Shown here in pieces: positions 42,379 through 53,967 of a DNA stretch of 64,000 nt; the first letter of the stretch is position 1, and every line of letters begins with the position of its first letter. The notes under the pieces are model-generated. The model saw only the letters and a program-made list of their open reading frames with translations. It had not been told where the DNA came from and did no database searches. Source of the DNA: Salvator merianae (lineage: Eukaryota; Chordata; Lepidosauria; Squamata; Teiidae); contig QVOM02000112.1 in assembly GCA_003586115.2 (NCBI GenBank), forward strand, positions 106,542,701 through 106,606,700, written 5' to 3'. The position numbers were made by a program, and so were the translations under genes.

Positions 42379-43837
42379 CATGATTTCCACCTTTCTGATT
42401 TTGCAGTGTGCAAACATTTAAAGAAACTTAACACTGATGAATATGAAAGGGCTACTGTATGCAGATTACAAAACTACAATGGCAGTACATCACAAAAACT
42501 TGAAATAAGACAACAAACAAGCAAAAGCTAAATGCAAGAATCGCATAGTTTAGCCTTCTCCAAAGCTTAGGAAGGCACAGAGATCTTCTGGAGATTGGAA
42601 GACATCATGGTGTATACCTCCTGAATTTGCTTAGGGAAGAAGTCTTTTCTGGATGCTTTTAACTTGAATTTAGGAGCTCTGAACACTCTGGAGAGGGCAA
42701 TTATAAGGGGATAAGATTACAAATCCAAGGAGAGGGCAGAGGCCTATTGGTGTTGGCTTGCTTCGTCCACTGTAACATTTTGACAGTACGATTGGATTTT
42801 TGTTTCATTGTTGTTTCCCCAATGAAGCTGATGACTGGTGCAAATATCCAATTTGTGCCCTGCCCCACGGGGCCCCATCTGCTTGGTCTCCATGGCTGCC
42901 CCAATGGATATGTGTGTGAGAGAGTGCACATGAGCATGTGCAGAATTTTCACTTGAGTTTCATGTATTTCAGCCATAGGAAACAAAGAAGAAACTCAAAA
43001 ACGCCCTATGGGTAGCTCTTGCCAAAGTCAGTTAGATGGTAAGGTATGCTGGGTACTACCTGTGAATAAGTAATCTTTTTTTTAAAAAAAAAAAACTCCC
43101 CTAAATTCCCACAGGAATCATTTGCAACTCTCTCTAACATGGCATTTGAACCAATAACAATAGCAACAATTCAAAATGGGGTGCTTTGTTTCAAGCTCAG
43201 AACAGGTTTTTGTTATAAGGAAAAAACCCTTTCAAGCTAGATGCACTCAGAGTGGTCTGCTTTCAATGTGTTTGCATTAGAACACTTTGCACATCCCAAA
43301 TGGCCAACTGTTGGTATATCAATAGTACTGGTATATCAGAAGAGTACAGAAACAGACATATTTGCCTTAAAATTTACTACATCTGAAATGTTTAAAATAC
43401 CCCTTGTATTTCCTAATCCCAGATAGTCCCTGATAATAATTTCTATCCAGGAAAAACCTGAGAGACCACTGCAGCATTTTCTAGGTTTTATATTGACCTT
43501 GAATAGTTTAAAATCAGGACAGTTACCCTGTTCTGTACTGCAGTTTAAAATAAACTCACATTTAATAGAATCCCATTCATTATACTTGTCATAAGTAATT
43601 GTCTCGCGCCGTTTTGGCAGAACAATTAAGCATAGACTAACAAAGGACCGCATCTTGACCTCTATGAATTTCTGTTTCCTTAAAAGTTCTTCAAATATGC
43701 CCAGAGTTCTTCCAAGTTCTTCATGGAAGTCTAGGCTATCAATGTCTCTGATGTTTGGCTGCTGGAAGACTGAAAGGAGAGCAAACTTTGTGCTTCTGTC
43801 CTGCCAGTAGACTTCACAGTTGGCCACTATGAGAACA
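42379..43837. other. Unassigned non-coding stretch
   Basis: A 174-codon minus frame (43336-43860) is the longest here. Its first residues are translated L3 tail, and the remainder has no domain I recognise. It could be a decayed retropseudogene, but no exon features support that. Confidence 0.35.
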
Positions 43838-43903
43838 GACTGCTGGACTAGATGGATCATGGGTCTGTTCCAATAGGCATTTCCTATGCTCTTATGTTCC
43901 TAA
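43838..43903 (+). mobile_element. CR1/L3-like LINE tail, short
   Basis: CTGCTGGACTAGATGGATC then CTCTTATGTTCCTA. Confidence 0.7.
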
Positions 43904-44227
43904 GGATACATTCTTCCCTTGTTAGCTGGTGTGAGGATTCAGCAAAGGAAGAAGTGACTCTGACCATGTCTCCATTTATCATCGGAGGTGCCTACTACCA
44001 CCCAATAAAGTGCCCATGCTGCCACATCTCCATACGCAGCAGCAGTAGGCACTTTGCTTAATCACGGTGCCCCATGTCTTGGTGCGATTGCTGCTACAGG
44101 TGCCATTGTTGGGTATGATTTTGTATCCTGAATGGAGGTGCTTCTATCCTCCACTGAACAACACCTCCTTGCTCAGAAATGGGGGTTGAGGAGGTGTCTT
44201 TTTCAGCACCAGTCACAAGTGCCTCTC
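43904..44227. other. Unassigned stretch, possible palindromic repeat
   Basis: GGAGGTGCCTACTACC near 43985 partly pairs with GGCACTTT/CAGCAGTAGGCAC near 44040, and the ATGTCTCCATTT word recurs elsewhere in the window. Ends are not defined. Confidence 0.35.
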
Positions 44228-44384
44228 CCACAAGTGCTTGGAAACCTGATGGAGGTGAAGGTTTTGCCTTTTATTCTGCTTGAGAATGCCCAGAAGCAAT
44301 TGGTGGGCCACTGTGTGAAACAGAATGCTGGACTAGATGGGCTGTGGCCTGATCCACCAAGGCTCCTCTTATGTTCTTATGATG
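44228..44384 (+). mobile_element. CR1/L3-like LINE 3' tail
   Basis: GAGAATGCCCAGAAGCAATTG, GGGCCACTGTGTGAAACAG, CTGGACTAGATGGGC and TTATGTTCTTATG. Confidence 0.82.
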
Positions 44385-44840
44385 CTTTCCAGGGTCATTG
44401 AAGACCTGGGCTGTGTTTTGCAGCAGCAGAGTCATATTATTGCTTCTTGAGTGAGTTGCTGACACCTGTGGGTCACAGGCAAGTTAAATGGCATCCAGAG
44501 GCTGTTGGTCTAGGCCTAGGTAGCCTCCTGGGGACTTCTGAACCCCCTCCCTTTTTTAACTGTCCAGTGTAAAGCAGCCAGCAGATGGTCTGGCTTTATT
44601 GACACACACTCAAATTTTAAAATGTTCTTATATACCTCAAATATTGCCCCCCCCCCATTTTACCATTATCCTACCATTTCCATCACTCTTCTTCTCTGGT
44701 CTCATCAGCCAAGACTGATAAGACTTTTGACTACAAAGGGAAAATTACAGGGTCACCTTTCCTGCCAAAATGTATCTAAATTTTGAAAAGAAATACCAGT
44801 AAATGCATATTTTATACTGGAAAAAGTGTATGGAGTCAGA
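44385..44840. other. Unassigned non-coding stretch
   Basis: Only a C-run at 44648-44656 is notable. Confidence 0.4.
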
Positions 44841-45238
44841 GGGTCTGTTTGCACTTTTCACTAGTGAGTGTGCAAGCACTCACTAGTGAAGTGCATCTGC
44901 ACTTTGAGGAGGCCCTCATGACTGGGAGCGGGCTACAACCATTCCCAATCACTACTAGCTGTGGGGCACAAAATAGTACTCCACAGCTATACCAAGAGCA
45001 GCTGGACTGCTCCTGGTACACAGCATTTGCACCTACTTCTGGTAGTCTTGGCAGCATCTGGGTGTTTCCCCAACCACCATCATGGCGCAGGCAGTCAGCG
45101 TTCACACTGCGACAGCTGACAACCTGTTGCCAGGATGCTTCAGCTCTCACAGTGCAAATGGCTGTTGCACTGTGAACTCTGTCCTATCTTGGAATGTTCT
45201 ATTCTGAACATTCCAAGATGGAAAGTGTGGAAAGGCCC
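44841..45238. mobile_element. Family A element, 398 bp, AGA duplication (A14)
   Basis: From GGGTCTGTTTGCACTTTT to GAAAGTGTGGAAAGGCCC, with AGA on both sides. The left subterminal stem is TTCACTAGTGAGTG...CACTCACTAGTGAA; the right one is TCTTGGAATGTTC...GAACATTCCAAGA. It is the clearest example of the A architecture with hairpins just inside each end. Confidence 0.92.
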
Positions 45239-45704
45239 AGATACGAAATGCCCTGGTGCTATGACTGATGGACCTCTGGCTTAAAGCTTAGAGCTTTGCA
45301 TCACCAAAGGAGCCAAAACATTGTTTGGAAATGGGGGGGGGGGGTTTATGCTCTGCAACACTGCCAAACACTGGCAGAGGGTGAGTACTTCTGCCTAGAA
45401 GTACTTTCAGGAGTGAGGGGAGCTTCCAGAGCTGAGGATGGCTGAGCCACTGCCAAAATGCATAGACGTTAAACATTGAAATGAGGAGGCACTGCAGATT
45501 TGTGCCTCCCCTGTGCAAAGCGGGAGAAACTGCCCTGCAAAGGACTGTCCTCTGCTAGTCGTCGTGCTGGAAAAGGTACCTGCTGCCGCTGAAAATGGAG
45601 CTGGAGCAGCAGCGGGTGCCGTTCTGGACCCATGGAGGCACCCTGTGTTGGTAAGTGGAGATTGCATGCATGGGTACTAAATGAATAAGGTAAGGGGCAT
45701 GCAG
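45239..45704. other. Unassigned non-coding stretch
   Basis: Contains a G-run at 45333-45343. Nothing recognised. Confidence 0.4.
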
Positions 45705-45885
45705 CAGTGGCTTGTAGGTTTAAGAATGGGTGTTCACATGTTGCTGGAAGGGGAGATCTCTGGCCACAGAATCTCTGTTTTGCCACAGCAGGCCATTGCA
45801 AGACCCATCCAGTGTTTTCGTGGCCAGCAGTCTCCCCCTCCAGTGACATACGAACACCCATTCTTAAAATGCCAGGCCATTGCTG
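45705..45885. mobile_element. hAT-like hairpin element (copy G)
   Basis: Starts CAGTGGCTTGTAGGTTTAAG and ends GCCAGGCCATTGCTG. The arms TTAAGAATGGGTGTTC and GAACACCCATTCTTAA pair exactly, with TGGCCAC-type words nearer the centre. The ATGGGTGTTC block is shared with E1/E2, suggesting a relative of that family. The 8-bp flanks do not match, so boundaries are tentative. Confidence 0.65.
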
Positions 45886-46284
45886 GGGGTATGATCCCAA
45901 CTGAGGTGTCCCAGCCCTTCCAGAAGCTGCTAAAATAAAACAACCAATTGAAGGATTTACCTTCCACTCTCCATGCTCACAGATATTTCCCCTCATTCTC
46001 TTGACTTGGGATAGAATTTTAACAAAATGAGCTTAAATTCTCATCCCATCTCTGTTCTCATTTTATCTAATGCATTTTTGATGTGCATTTTCTGGCTTTT
46101 AATATGCACTACTGGTGGGGTGGGCATACTGGGCACACTGGCATGTGGCAGCTACCACCTCTGCACTACCTTTGAGCTGCCTTTGAGGTGTTTTTTCTTA
46201 ACTATGTGTGAACGCAGCTGGAGCAACCCCTTGCCGTATGTTCTCAGGGATAGCTAAAGTTGAGAAAAGAGATGGTGCTTATCT
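45886..46284. other. Unassigned non-coding stretch
   Basis: Nothing recognised. Confidence 0.4.
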
Positions 46285-46545
46285 TTCATTCCATTTATTT
46301 ATTTAAGATATTTTTATACTGCTCTCCATTACAAAATTTCAAAGCGGTTTACAGAGCATTAAAAACAAGGGTAAAACAGTGTAAAAACAGCAGTTAAAAT
46401 AGATTAAAAACTAAATAGGCCAGGGAATGCCTCTGTAAAAAGACAGGTCTTTAATAGGTGCCTGTAAGTTGTAAGTGTAGGTGCCTCACAAACAGCAGAG
46501 GGGAGGGCAATCCAAAGGGAAGGTGCTACCACTGAGAAGGCCCAA
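46285..46545 (-). mobile_element. L2-type LINE 3' end, minus strand
   Basis: ATTTATTTATTTAAG, CAAAGCGGTTTACAGAGC, GTGTAGGTGCCTCAC, CCAAAGGGAAGGTGCTACC are the complement of the 11829-12300 copy. Confidence 0.78.
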
Positions 46546-47424
46546 CTGCAGGCTATGACTGATGTCCACAGTGTTCTCAGAATCCCATGAATTCCTAAAG
46601 CCCACAAAGATTGATGAGACCAGCTTTACAACTTTCTCTTTGAAGGCAGGATCCAGCCCGTACAGTAGCAAGCGTGTGATCCACATCTGCCCCACTCCTG
46701 GCTGTGCAGACATAGAAGCTGTGAAACTTTTGTTTCTCTGATTCATTGGTTCTGGCCAGGACTATTTTGGAAATTGCCCCCAAAGTCAGCCATTTTGTGT
46801 GCAGGCAGATAAGTTCCCCATTTCACACCTAAGGGAGCAATACTGAAGAGAACCAGGACTGTTAGGGGAAGCACCCAACAGTCCTTGGACTCTAACTGAT
46901 GTTTGCATTTGACAGACAGCAGTTCATCACATCCCTACAACTACCTGTTTTCCCTTAATGTTTATGAAAAGTTAATCTAATTACTTGCATTGATCCTCAA
47001 CAGAGAGGACATGCAGTAATAAACAAACATGTTGCTTGACTGCCTGCCATATGCTCTGTAACAGTCTCCTCTGCTTCCTGGTCCCCAGGCAGGTCCCCAG
47101 ACTTTTCTCTTTCCAATCTAGTTCACAAAATGTGAATGGAACATGGGCCATGTCTCCATTAGGCTGTCAACATGCCTCTCATGGGCAACCAAGTTGGCCA
47201 ATTCCAATGGCTCTCCTTGTGAAAAGGCTTGAAGGAGCTGTGAAGGACTTGAGTGTCTGTCAAAGGTGCTACAATCTTGTGTGTGAGTGGTGACTCTCAG
47301 GACCACCTCACGCACTGACGCAATTCCTCAGCTTGTTGAAATGGGTTGTGGTGATTGTAGGGGCTGCTTCACTTGTGCACAGAGGGCTACAAATATCTAA
47401 AGCAGTACCTCGTCCCATATAGAC
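46546..47424. other. Unassigned non-coding stretch
   Basis: No feature recognised. Confidence 0.4.
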
Positions 47425-47727
47425 CAGCTTGTGCCTTAAGATCTGCTGGTGAGGAACCTGCTGGATGTGCCATCTGCTTCAGCAACTGAGGGGCTAGGGA
47501 TATCTGGGAGGGCATTCTTGGTGATGGCCCCCAGGCTATGGAACAGTCTTTCCTATGAGGTGCATTTAGACTGGTGAAGACACACCTCTTTCCTCTGTCC
47601 TTCGGTTGAGTCAACAGCATCTCCTTCTTACTCAGGTATTATCACTGTTTTTGTCAATCTATTTTATCTGCTTTAATAATTAGTTTATTTTACACTGCTC
47701 TGAGACTTTTGGATACAGGATGGGATA

Positions 47728-47766
<39 letters not shown>
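47425..47766 (+). mobile_element. L2-type LINE 3' end
   Basis: CTTGTGCCTTAAGATCTGC, GGTGATGGCCCCCAGGC, CTGGTGAAGACACACC and GATGGGATATAAAT followed by nine or so AAAT units. Confidence 0.82.
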
Positions 47767-47767
<1 letters not shown>

Positions 47768-48789
47768 CTGCACAAGTTTGGAGCCTTGATGATGTGGCCC
47801 TGCTGGTGGTAACAGAGTCACCAAACTGCTTCCTGAGATGGTAAGGAGGTCACTATAGCAAAAGTGCCTGGTCCCAGGCATTTTCATCTTCTTCAGTGGA
47901 GCCACACCTCTGTTCACTAAGCCATTAGATATGTAAACATGATTTGTTTTTATTTATGTATGTATTTATTTATGTATTTATTCAACTACATATACTGGGG
48001 TTTTGTGGATTTAAATGGAACCAGAAAGCAAAGGTCTGTACAAACCATATTCCATACAACTGGAGCAGAAACTAACAGAGTAAGTGGGGAAAGGGAAGAA
48101 AAAGTGATGAACTCCATCCCAATGAATTGCCATTAGCAAGCTCAAGTCAAAGTTCACAAAAATCTTCCCTAGTCCCTTTGGACCATTCTGGCAAACTTTA
48201 ACTGGAGCTTCAGCACCAGTGGTTCCACCTTCATTTTCTGTTAGTCAAAGTTTCCCCGAGGAGTGGAGGAAGAATTCATTTGGTCTTTGCTTTCTGAAAG
48301 GGAGCTGTTCTGATGAGCCCGAACTTGCCTTTCAGTAAGATCACAATTCCTGGTCAATTTATGTATGTCACCGTAATTTGCATTTCCTTTTTGGTGTGCA
48401 AAAAAAAATAATAATGACAAAAGAAAAGGTTCCATTACAAACAGCATTTTAATTTTGTCATTTAAAAGATGCATTCTTCTTTTCAAATCGATGTTTTGCT
48501 ATTTTAAATAGAGCATTAAGAACATCCACCATTTCAGTGTAGATTTCTTTTTTCAGGGTAAGGGACACTGTAATAACTAGCACAATAAAAGTGAGAATTG
48601 AGCAGCACAAGCCATTCTTCTTTCTATTTTCTTTCCTAATTCTTTTTTTTAAAAAGCAAGAGTCAGATTAATCGAAAAACAATAGTATTCATCCTGTGTC
48701 TTTACTTATTAAAACACAGAGGATACAAAAATATGTGATACGTGCTGTACCAGCTCACACTTTACTGTGTTACAAAGCAATTTTTAAAT
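47767..48789. other. Unassigned non-coding stretch
   Basis: A TATTTATGTATGTATTTATT tract at 47950-47985 may be a further L2 end on the minus strand. No gene recognised. Confidence 0.4.
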
Positions 48790-48912
48790 TCCTGTTTATT
48801 TCAATTTATTTATTTATATTTCTATCCCACTCTTTATTAAAGCATATCAGGCAGGTTACAAGATAAAATAAACAAGCCAATAAACTGCAACTATAAAATG
48901 CAACCACTGAAA
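48790..48912 (-). mobile_element. L2-type LINE 3' end, minus strand
   Basis: TTTATTTATTTATATTTC, ATCCCACTCTTTATTAAAGC and GGCAGGTTACAAGATAAAAT are the complement of an L2 terminus. Confidence 0.6.
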
Positions 48913-49361
48913 AAGAGAGTTAAAAACAATCTAATCTCTACCTCTTTGTCTGCATCCACATGAGTATTTTCCCCAATCCACTTCCATTCCTATTCTACCC
49001 CTGACAAAGGCAACCTGCACTGAGATAGGATCCACACAGAGGGATGGTGGGGGACCACTTTATGCATTCTGTCCTTCCCCTTCCGCATTAAGAATAGTGC
49101 TAAGTGGCAGTATTCTTAATGTGGTGGCATGCTGTCAACCTCACAGCCAAGGATCTGAACCAGTCTTGAAAGGAAGCTAGTGAGAAGGTGCATAAGAGGA
49201 ATATTACATTATATACGGTTTGTTTTCCTTTCCCAAAATACTCAAACCAAGGTTCAATAAATGGAAGTGAATCCAGGAAGAAGCAAGACAAAGAAAGAGA
49301 AATATTTCTGCACACAAAGCATAGTTGGGAGACTGTGAATAGGGCAAGCTGTGTGCATGTA
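48913..49361. other. Unassigned non-coding stretch
   Basis: Nothing recognised. Confidence 0.4.
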
Positions 49362-49462
49362 TCCTGTTCATAGGCTTCCATTTGTAACTGGTTAGCCATT
49401 ATGGGAGTAGGCTACTAAATGGGTCATTGACCCAATCTACTAAGGTGGATCTTATGTTCTTA
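49362..49462 (+). mobile_element. CR1/L3-like LINE tail, diverged
   Basis: GGGAGTAGGCTACTAAATGG, TTGACCCAATCTACTAAGG and ATCTTATGTTCTTA. Confidence 0.6.
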
Positions 49463-49822
49463 AAAACAAACATCTCTTCATCTGGCTATTTTCTGTGTAG
49501 TTTTGTCTAGTTTAAACATTTACAAGCAATCTCCTCTAAGACAGTTTTATTTGTTCTTTTCATTCATGTACACATTTTCATGTACATATTTCCCTGAGTT
49601 ACATATTCCAATATGTAGTGGTGTTACGCAGAGTCCACATACATGTGAATTTTAAATGATATCTGCTATTTTGTTCATGTACTAATTTGAGGAGTACAAT
49701 TTTTCTTAACTCGCATTGATAATATTAAATAAATTTCTCCCTATTGCTACTTTCAGTCATACCCTGGCTTGATTTTTTTTTTTTTCCTTGGGAAAGATAC
49801 TGACGCCTGGAGTTCTTTCTAC
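49463..49822. other. Unassigned AT-rich stretch
   Basis: Ends with a T-run at 49770-49783. Nothing else recognised. Confidence 0.4.
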
Positions 49823-50018
49823 CAGCGGCAGCCGGCGGCTTTAAGCCCAAGTGTTCGGGTCCCGTGCGAAGCGTGCCATGGCTGTTTGCAGAGCCTCCGG
49901 GCCTCCGTACTGCCTCAGCAGGCAACCTGCTGGGCAGTACAGACACCCGAAGGCCCCGTGAACAGTCATGGCATGCTTCGCACGGGGCCCGAACGCTTAA
50001 AGGTGCCAGCTGCCGCTG
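49823..50018. mobile_element. hAT-like hairpin MITE with 8-bp target duplication (E1)
   Basis: A 196-bp element from CAGCGGCAGCCGGCGGC to GCCAGCTGCCGCTG. CTTTCTAC precedes it and CTTTGTAC follows: seven of eight bases match. The arms contain TTCGGGTCCCGTGCGAAGC, GCCATGGCTGTT and GGCCTCCGTACTGCC against their complements, with CAGCAGGCAACCTGCTG at the centre. CAG...CTG ends and 8-bp duplications are hAT-superfamily features. No transposase. Confidence 0.9.
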
Positions 50019-50045
50019 CTTTGTACACAGACAAGAATCTTCCTA

Positions 50046-50435
50046 GGGCCTTTCTGCACTCACCTGTGCAGTTCCTGATCTGTAAATCTGGATCAGCCAG
50101 ATGTTGGTCCTGATCTATTCCGAACAGCCCTTGTGCTAACCCCAGTGGCCAGGAAGAAAAGTACTTGGCCTTGGAGATCCCACAGGTGTGCAGCCAAAAT
50201 GAGTCCCCTGTGGCTCTGGTATGCCAGACTACTAGAGGTCTGCCAGTATTCAGGACCAGAGTGGACCAGGAGGACGTTTTGGGTGACCTGGTTTGGAATG
50301 CGCTCTATCTTGTGCAGATGAGCATACCAGCAGTAGCTAGCAGGGGCGGGGCCTCGCTAGTCCTCACCAATGTGTGGAAAAAAGAGGCTCAGAAAAGGAA
50401 TACCATCTGGACTAGAGGTAAATGCAGAAAGGCCC
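50046..50435. mobile_element. Family B element, 390 bp (B9)
   Basis: Starts GGGCCTTTCTGCACTCACC and ends GGTAAATGCAGAAAGGCCC. Flanks CTA and ATA share two of three bases. It includes AGGGGCGGGGCCTCGCTAG near the right third. It lies 27 bp from E1. Confidence 0.85.
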
Positions 50436-51544
50436 ATAGTTCTGGCAATATCCTCATGGAGGCTAGCACCTGACTAGTGTCTCAATAAAGCATTGCCTAA
50501 AATGGTTCTTTGCAGCATGCTTTTTGGAACATCTTAATGCAGTATAGGCCATCAGGTGCCAACATGCTCCGTCCCCTCCCTTGTTAAAGTATGTCTGATG
50601 CCAGGAAGGAAATTTAGGTACTGTGTTTGTTTTTTTTTAAAAAAAGTATTATTAGTTATTAAAAATATGACAAGACCACCATGTAAGGGAATAGGTTTAC
50701 TTGTAAAACTTGTCCCTTTAATAAAACCACTGTAGAAAGATTTGTAATTAGGATAAAGCAATTTCAAACAAAGCCCTGCATAATATTGAGGATTTCCATA
50801 ATACAAGTTGATAGGCTCTTGATTTATGATTTGGAAATGTGCTAGAATAATATACAACAAGCTTGTGAACAATAGCATAATTGTTCAAAGAATATAAGTG
50901 AAACTTACTGGAGAAAGTCAAGTAATGCCTCGGAATCCTGATGGAAAACAAGCTGAAACAGAAAGTGATCTAACAGAAATGTCTATACGGAAAAAAAAAT
51001 ATTAATTTTCTTCACCTTGGCATTCCACATGACACATCACCTCACAAGTTGTTCATATTAAATTAATAAGTTTGAATCCAGCTGTATTTCAGGTTTGCTT
51101 TGACAGCACTTTTTCTATAGGTATGCCAGACGCAGAATATATGCAGTTCAGGAATGCCATTTTTGGTCAAAAACAGATCACATTACATTATCAACCTGCA
51201 CCAAATTCTGGTATCACTGCAAGTATTTTTCCTATTTTTTTAAAACTCATTTCACACATTTGTACAAACCCAACTAAAAAAAAAGTTTATCTCCTCTGCA
51301 TACAACATAAAAAGATTAAGTAAATGAAAACCACAGCATTGCAAATTAACAAGCTGCAGCATTTACTAACAGTCCTGTAATAACATAAGCAGTGATTCAG
51401 GTTACAGAATGAAAAAAGGATTTCTGAAGATGAGAAATGAATCAAAATGTTGACTCGCTCACTTCTGGGAGTTCAATTTGAACACGAATTTTCCTTTGAA
51501 CAGAATTTCGCTGAAAGGGAATTTCATTTGTTAGTTCTGGTAAA
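50436..51544. other. Unassigned AT-rich stretch
   Basis: Low-complexity A and T runs at 50625-50650. No gene recognised. Confidence 0.4.
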
Positions 51545-51830
51545 ATGTATTTATTTACTTATTTATTGTTTGCATTTTTATCCCGCTTTGTACCTGAAGG
51601 TCTCAGGGCAGGTTACAACATTAAAAATCAAAAGTAAAAATGAGCACACTAAAACTGATATTGGGGAGGAAAAGCTGTTTCCTCATTTAGCCAAAGGCCA
51701 GGGCAAAGAGGTGCATCTTCATTGCTTTCCTAAACATGTAAAGTGATGGTGCATGATGCACCTCAAGGGGGAGACTATTCCACAGTCTGGGAGCCATCGC
51801 TGAGAAGGCCCTATCAGAATGCAGTTATGG
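51545..51830 (-). mobile_element. L2-type LINE 3' end, minus strand
   Basis: TTTATTTACTTATTTATTG, TATCCCGCTTTGTACC, GGTCTCAGGGCAGGTTACAAC, GGTGCATGATGCACC and GAGAAGGCCCTATCAGAATGC, the complement of an L2 tail in the same subfamily as 25506. Confidence 0.78.
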
Positions 51831-51897
51831 TCATTTGTTCCCAATATTAATAGATGCATTCATATGCAAAACTCAGTGGAAATGCAGCTGCATTTAT

Positions 51898-52400
51898 GGG
51901 CCTTTCTGCACTTACCTTAATTCTGGATCCTTAATTCTGATCCCCCATAGTTCTCTTCATGGCCTCTTGTCTGCATGCTGATGCAGATTAGAGAGGCTCT
52001 GCTCCCTTCTAGTACAGTCTGTCTGCACCAGACGGAGCATCAGGAGGCTCCTGGCCTTAATCACCAGTGGACCTGATTAAAACATACTAGCAGGGGGTGA
52101 ACTGGATCATGGAGAAGGTACACTCCTTTATGTTCTGGATTACTGGAGGGTCTGTTTTGGTGGCACAACAAAGCATGCTTCCAAAATGGGTCCCTCTGAG
52201 GGTCTAAGGCCAGGAACTTCAGTTCCTAACTGTTGGAGCTTCAGAGACCAGCTCTGAAACTGGCCAGTGCAGGGTCTGGTGCAGAGACTGGGCTGGAATA
52301 GCTGTTGCTGTGCTGCTGATGGCATTGTTGCAGTCCAAGCATCGCTGTGATCCGAACTGGAGGGCATCAGAATCACAACAAAGCAAGTGCAGAAAGACCC
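51898..52400. mobile_element. Family B element, 503 bp, TAT duplication (B10)
   Basis: From GGGCCTTTCTGCACTTACC to AAGCAAGTGCAGAAAGACCC, with TAT on both sides. A good reference copy for family B: TCTGGATCCTTAATTCTG, GTACAGTCTGTCTGCACC, GGACCTGATTAAAACATAC, CTTCCAAAATGGGTCCC and CCAGGAACTTCAGTTCC occur in order. Confidence 0.93.
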
Positions 52401-53240
52401 TATCAGTACTGAGTAGAAAAAAACCATGCTCAACAGCACTTTCTACTGCTATGCCACTGATGCCACTTTGTGAAGCAACCTGAAATATTTCCTTCACACC
52501 ACTCTGCAGGCTCTATATTAGAAGAAACAGGAAATGGCTGACTTCTCGGGCCACTTCCTGTGGCTTCAAAAACAGTTCCAGGCAGAAATTGTGAAGCCAG
52601 GGAATGAAAGTTCCCCAGCTTTGTCATTACCATGGCAGGGTGGGAGCAGCATAACGGCCAGTGACATAACGGCCAGTGAAAGTACTCTGGCTCTTCTCAG
52701 ACAGACTCCACATCATGTGGATCCTGCTGGAATCTGGATAAAATTTCAAATGGAAACAATAAATATCAATTGGGATAAATGGAATTCCTATTACACAGAA
52801 AAGAAACAGCTGAAAAATTCACAAGCAGAACGTGACTTTCATTTTTTTTAAAAAACAACACACCTTTCTTGTCCATATTCAAGACATTCAGATTTGTCAA
52901 AAGTTTTTGATAGGCATTTTATTTTCAAACTTTAAATAGAGTCTAAGCTTTATTCAAAATTAAGGCATCTTCTAGAGCCCCTACCTACCAAGGTATGGAA
53001 TAGTTAATCTGTCTGGTGATTTTTAAGGAATTAATGTTAAATTTTCCCAAAAGCATCTGTTGGAAGCACTGGAGTGATGAGAAAAATGTAAACTTTCTTT
53101 TCAAATCACTAGACTGTCCAACTGATTTGTAGGTCAAGTGGAGGGTCATACTCATAATTTGTTACCATTAACCCCCACTGGGAATCTCTGAGGCCACACA
53201 TTTTAAAATTCAATGGAAGAATTGAAAATTCTTAAAACGC
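52401..53240. other. Unassigned non-coding stretch
   Basis: Contains GCATAACGGCCAGTGACAT then AACGGCCAGTGA, a short direct repeat at 52650-52680. No gene recognised. Confidence 0.4.
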
Positions 53241-53379
53241 AGGCTGCATCCAGACATCACTTACTTATTCTGCTATATTTGGATATTCCAGAATAAAGCA
53301 TGGATATTCCAGAATATCTTTGCTTTATTCCAGAATATCCAATACGGTGGAATAAGTAAAGAATGTCTGGATGCAGCCT
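53241..53379. mobile_element. 139-bp palindromic MITE (family D)
   Basis: The ends AGGCTGCATCCAGACAT and ATGTCTGGATGCAGCCT are exact complements. Inside, GGATATTCCAGAATAAAGC and GCTTTATTCCAGAATATCC pair around a short centre. The flanks CGC and CCG do not give a clear duplication. A fragment with the same right-end words occurs at 13168-13219. Confidence 0.88.
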
Positions 53380-53507
53380 CCGACATACCCTGCAGCCTGT
53401 TCCCTCCAAACTGGGAAGAGTAGTAGGCCATGACCTATGAAACAACTAGCTGAACATTTTTTTAGGGGGAGGGGGTTCATGTTTATGTTCTTGTTCATTT
53501 ACACACC
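53380..53507. other. Short unassigned spacer
   Basis: Nothing recognised. Confidence 0.4.
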
Positions 53508-53967
53508 GAGCTTGTTCACACTTTGTGTTAGCAAGTATCAAGAACGCTTGCTAGCAAAGTGCGTCTGTACTTTACAGAGGAATAAGCAGCCAGGAGCAGC
53601 ATAACCTGTGCTCCACAGCATAATTTGTACTCCACAGCTTTACCAGGAGGTGATAGTCAGCTCCCAGTAAAGTGTGTCTGATGGCCGCAGCCGCTGGGCT
53701 TGCACAATCACCCAGTCGCACCTGCGCGATTGCCCGATCATGCCTGCACGTTCCTGTGCACTGTGCGGCACTGGCGGTTGCCATGGCAGTGGCCAGATGC
53801 TTCCCAACCACTGTCATGGCGAACATCAAGCAAGCTACCAGCATTCGCACCACAGATGCTTGTAGTCTGCTTGTGGTGCAGATTATGGTCACTGGAGTGC
53901 AGATAGTGCTTCTGCTGTGTGGTCAATACCACCTTAGAATGGGATAATTATCCTACCTTAGAATGTT
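53508..53967. mobile_element. Family A element, right end lost (A15)
   Basis: Left GAGCTTGTTCACACTTTG, then CTTGCTAGCAAAGTGCGTCTG, GCCATGGCAGTGGCC, ACTGTCATGGCG and CCAGCATTCGCACC. The right side holds the AGAATGGGATAATTATCC stem and CCTACCTTAGAATG, but no terminal AGGCCC follows. Confidence 0.75.

Noticed and set aside
43336..43860. 174-codon minus frame that looks protein-like
   Set aside because: The first residues are L3 tail and the remainder matches no family I can name; left as unassigned rather than called a gene.
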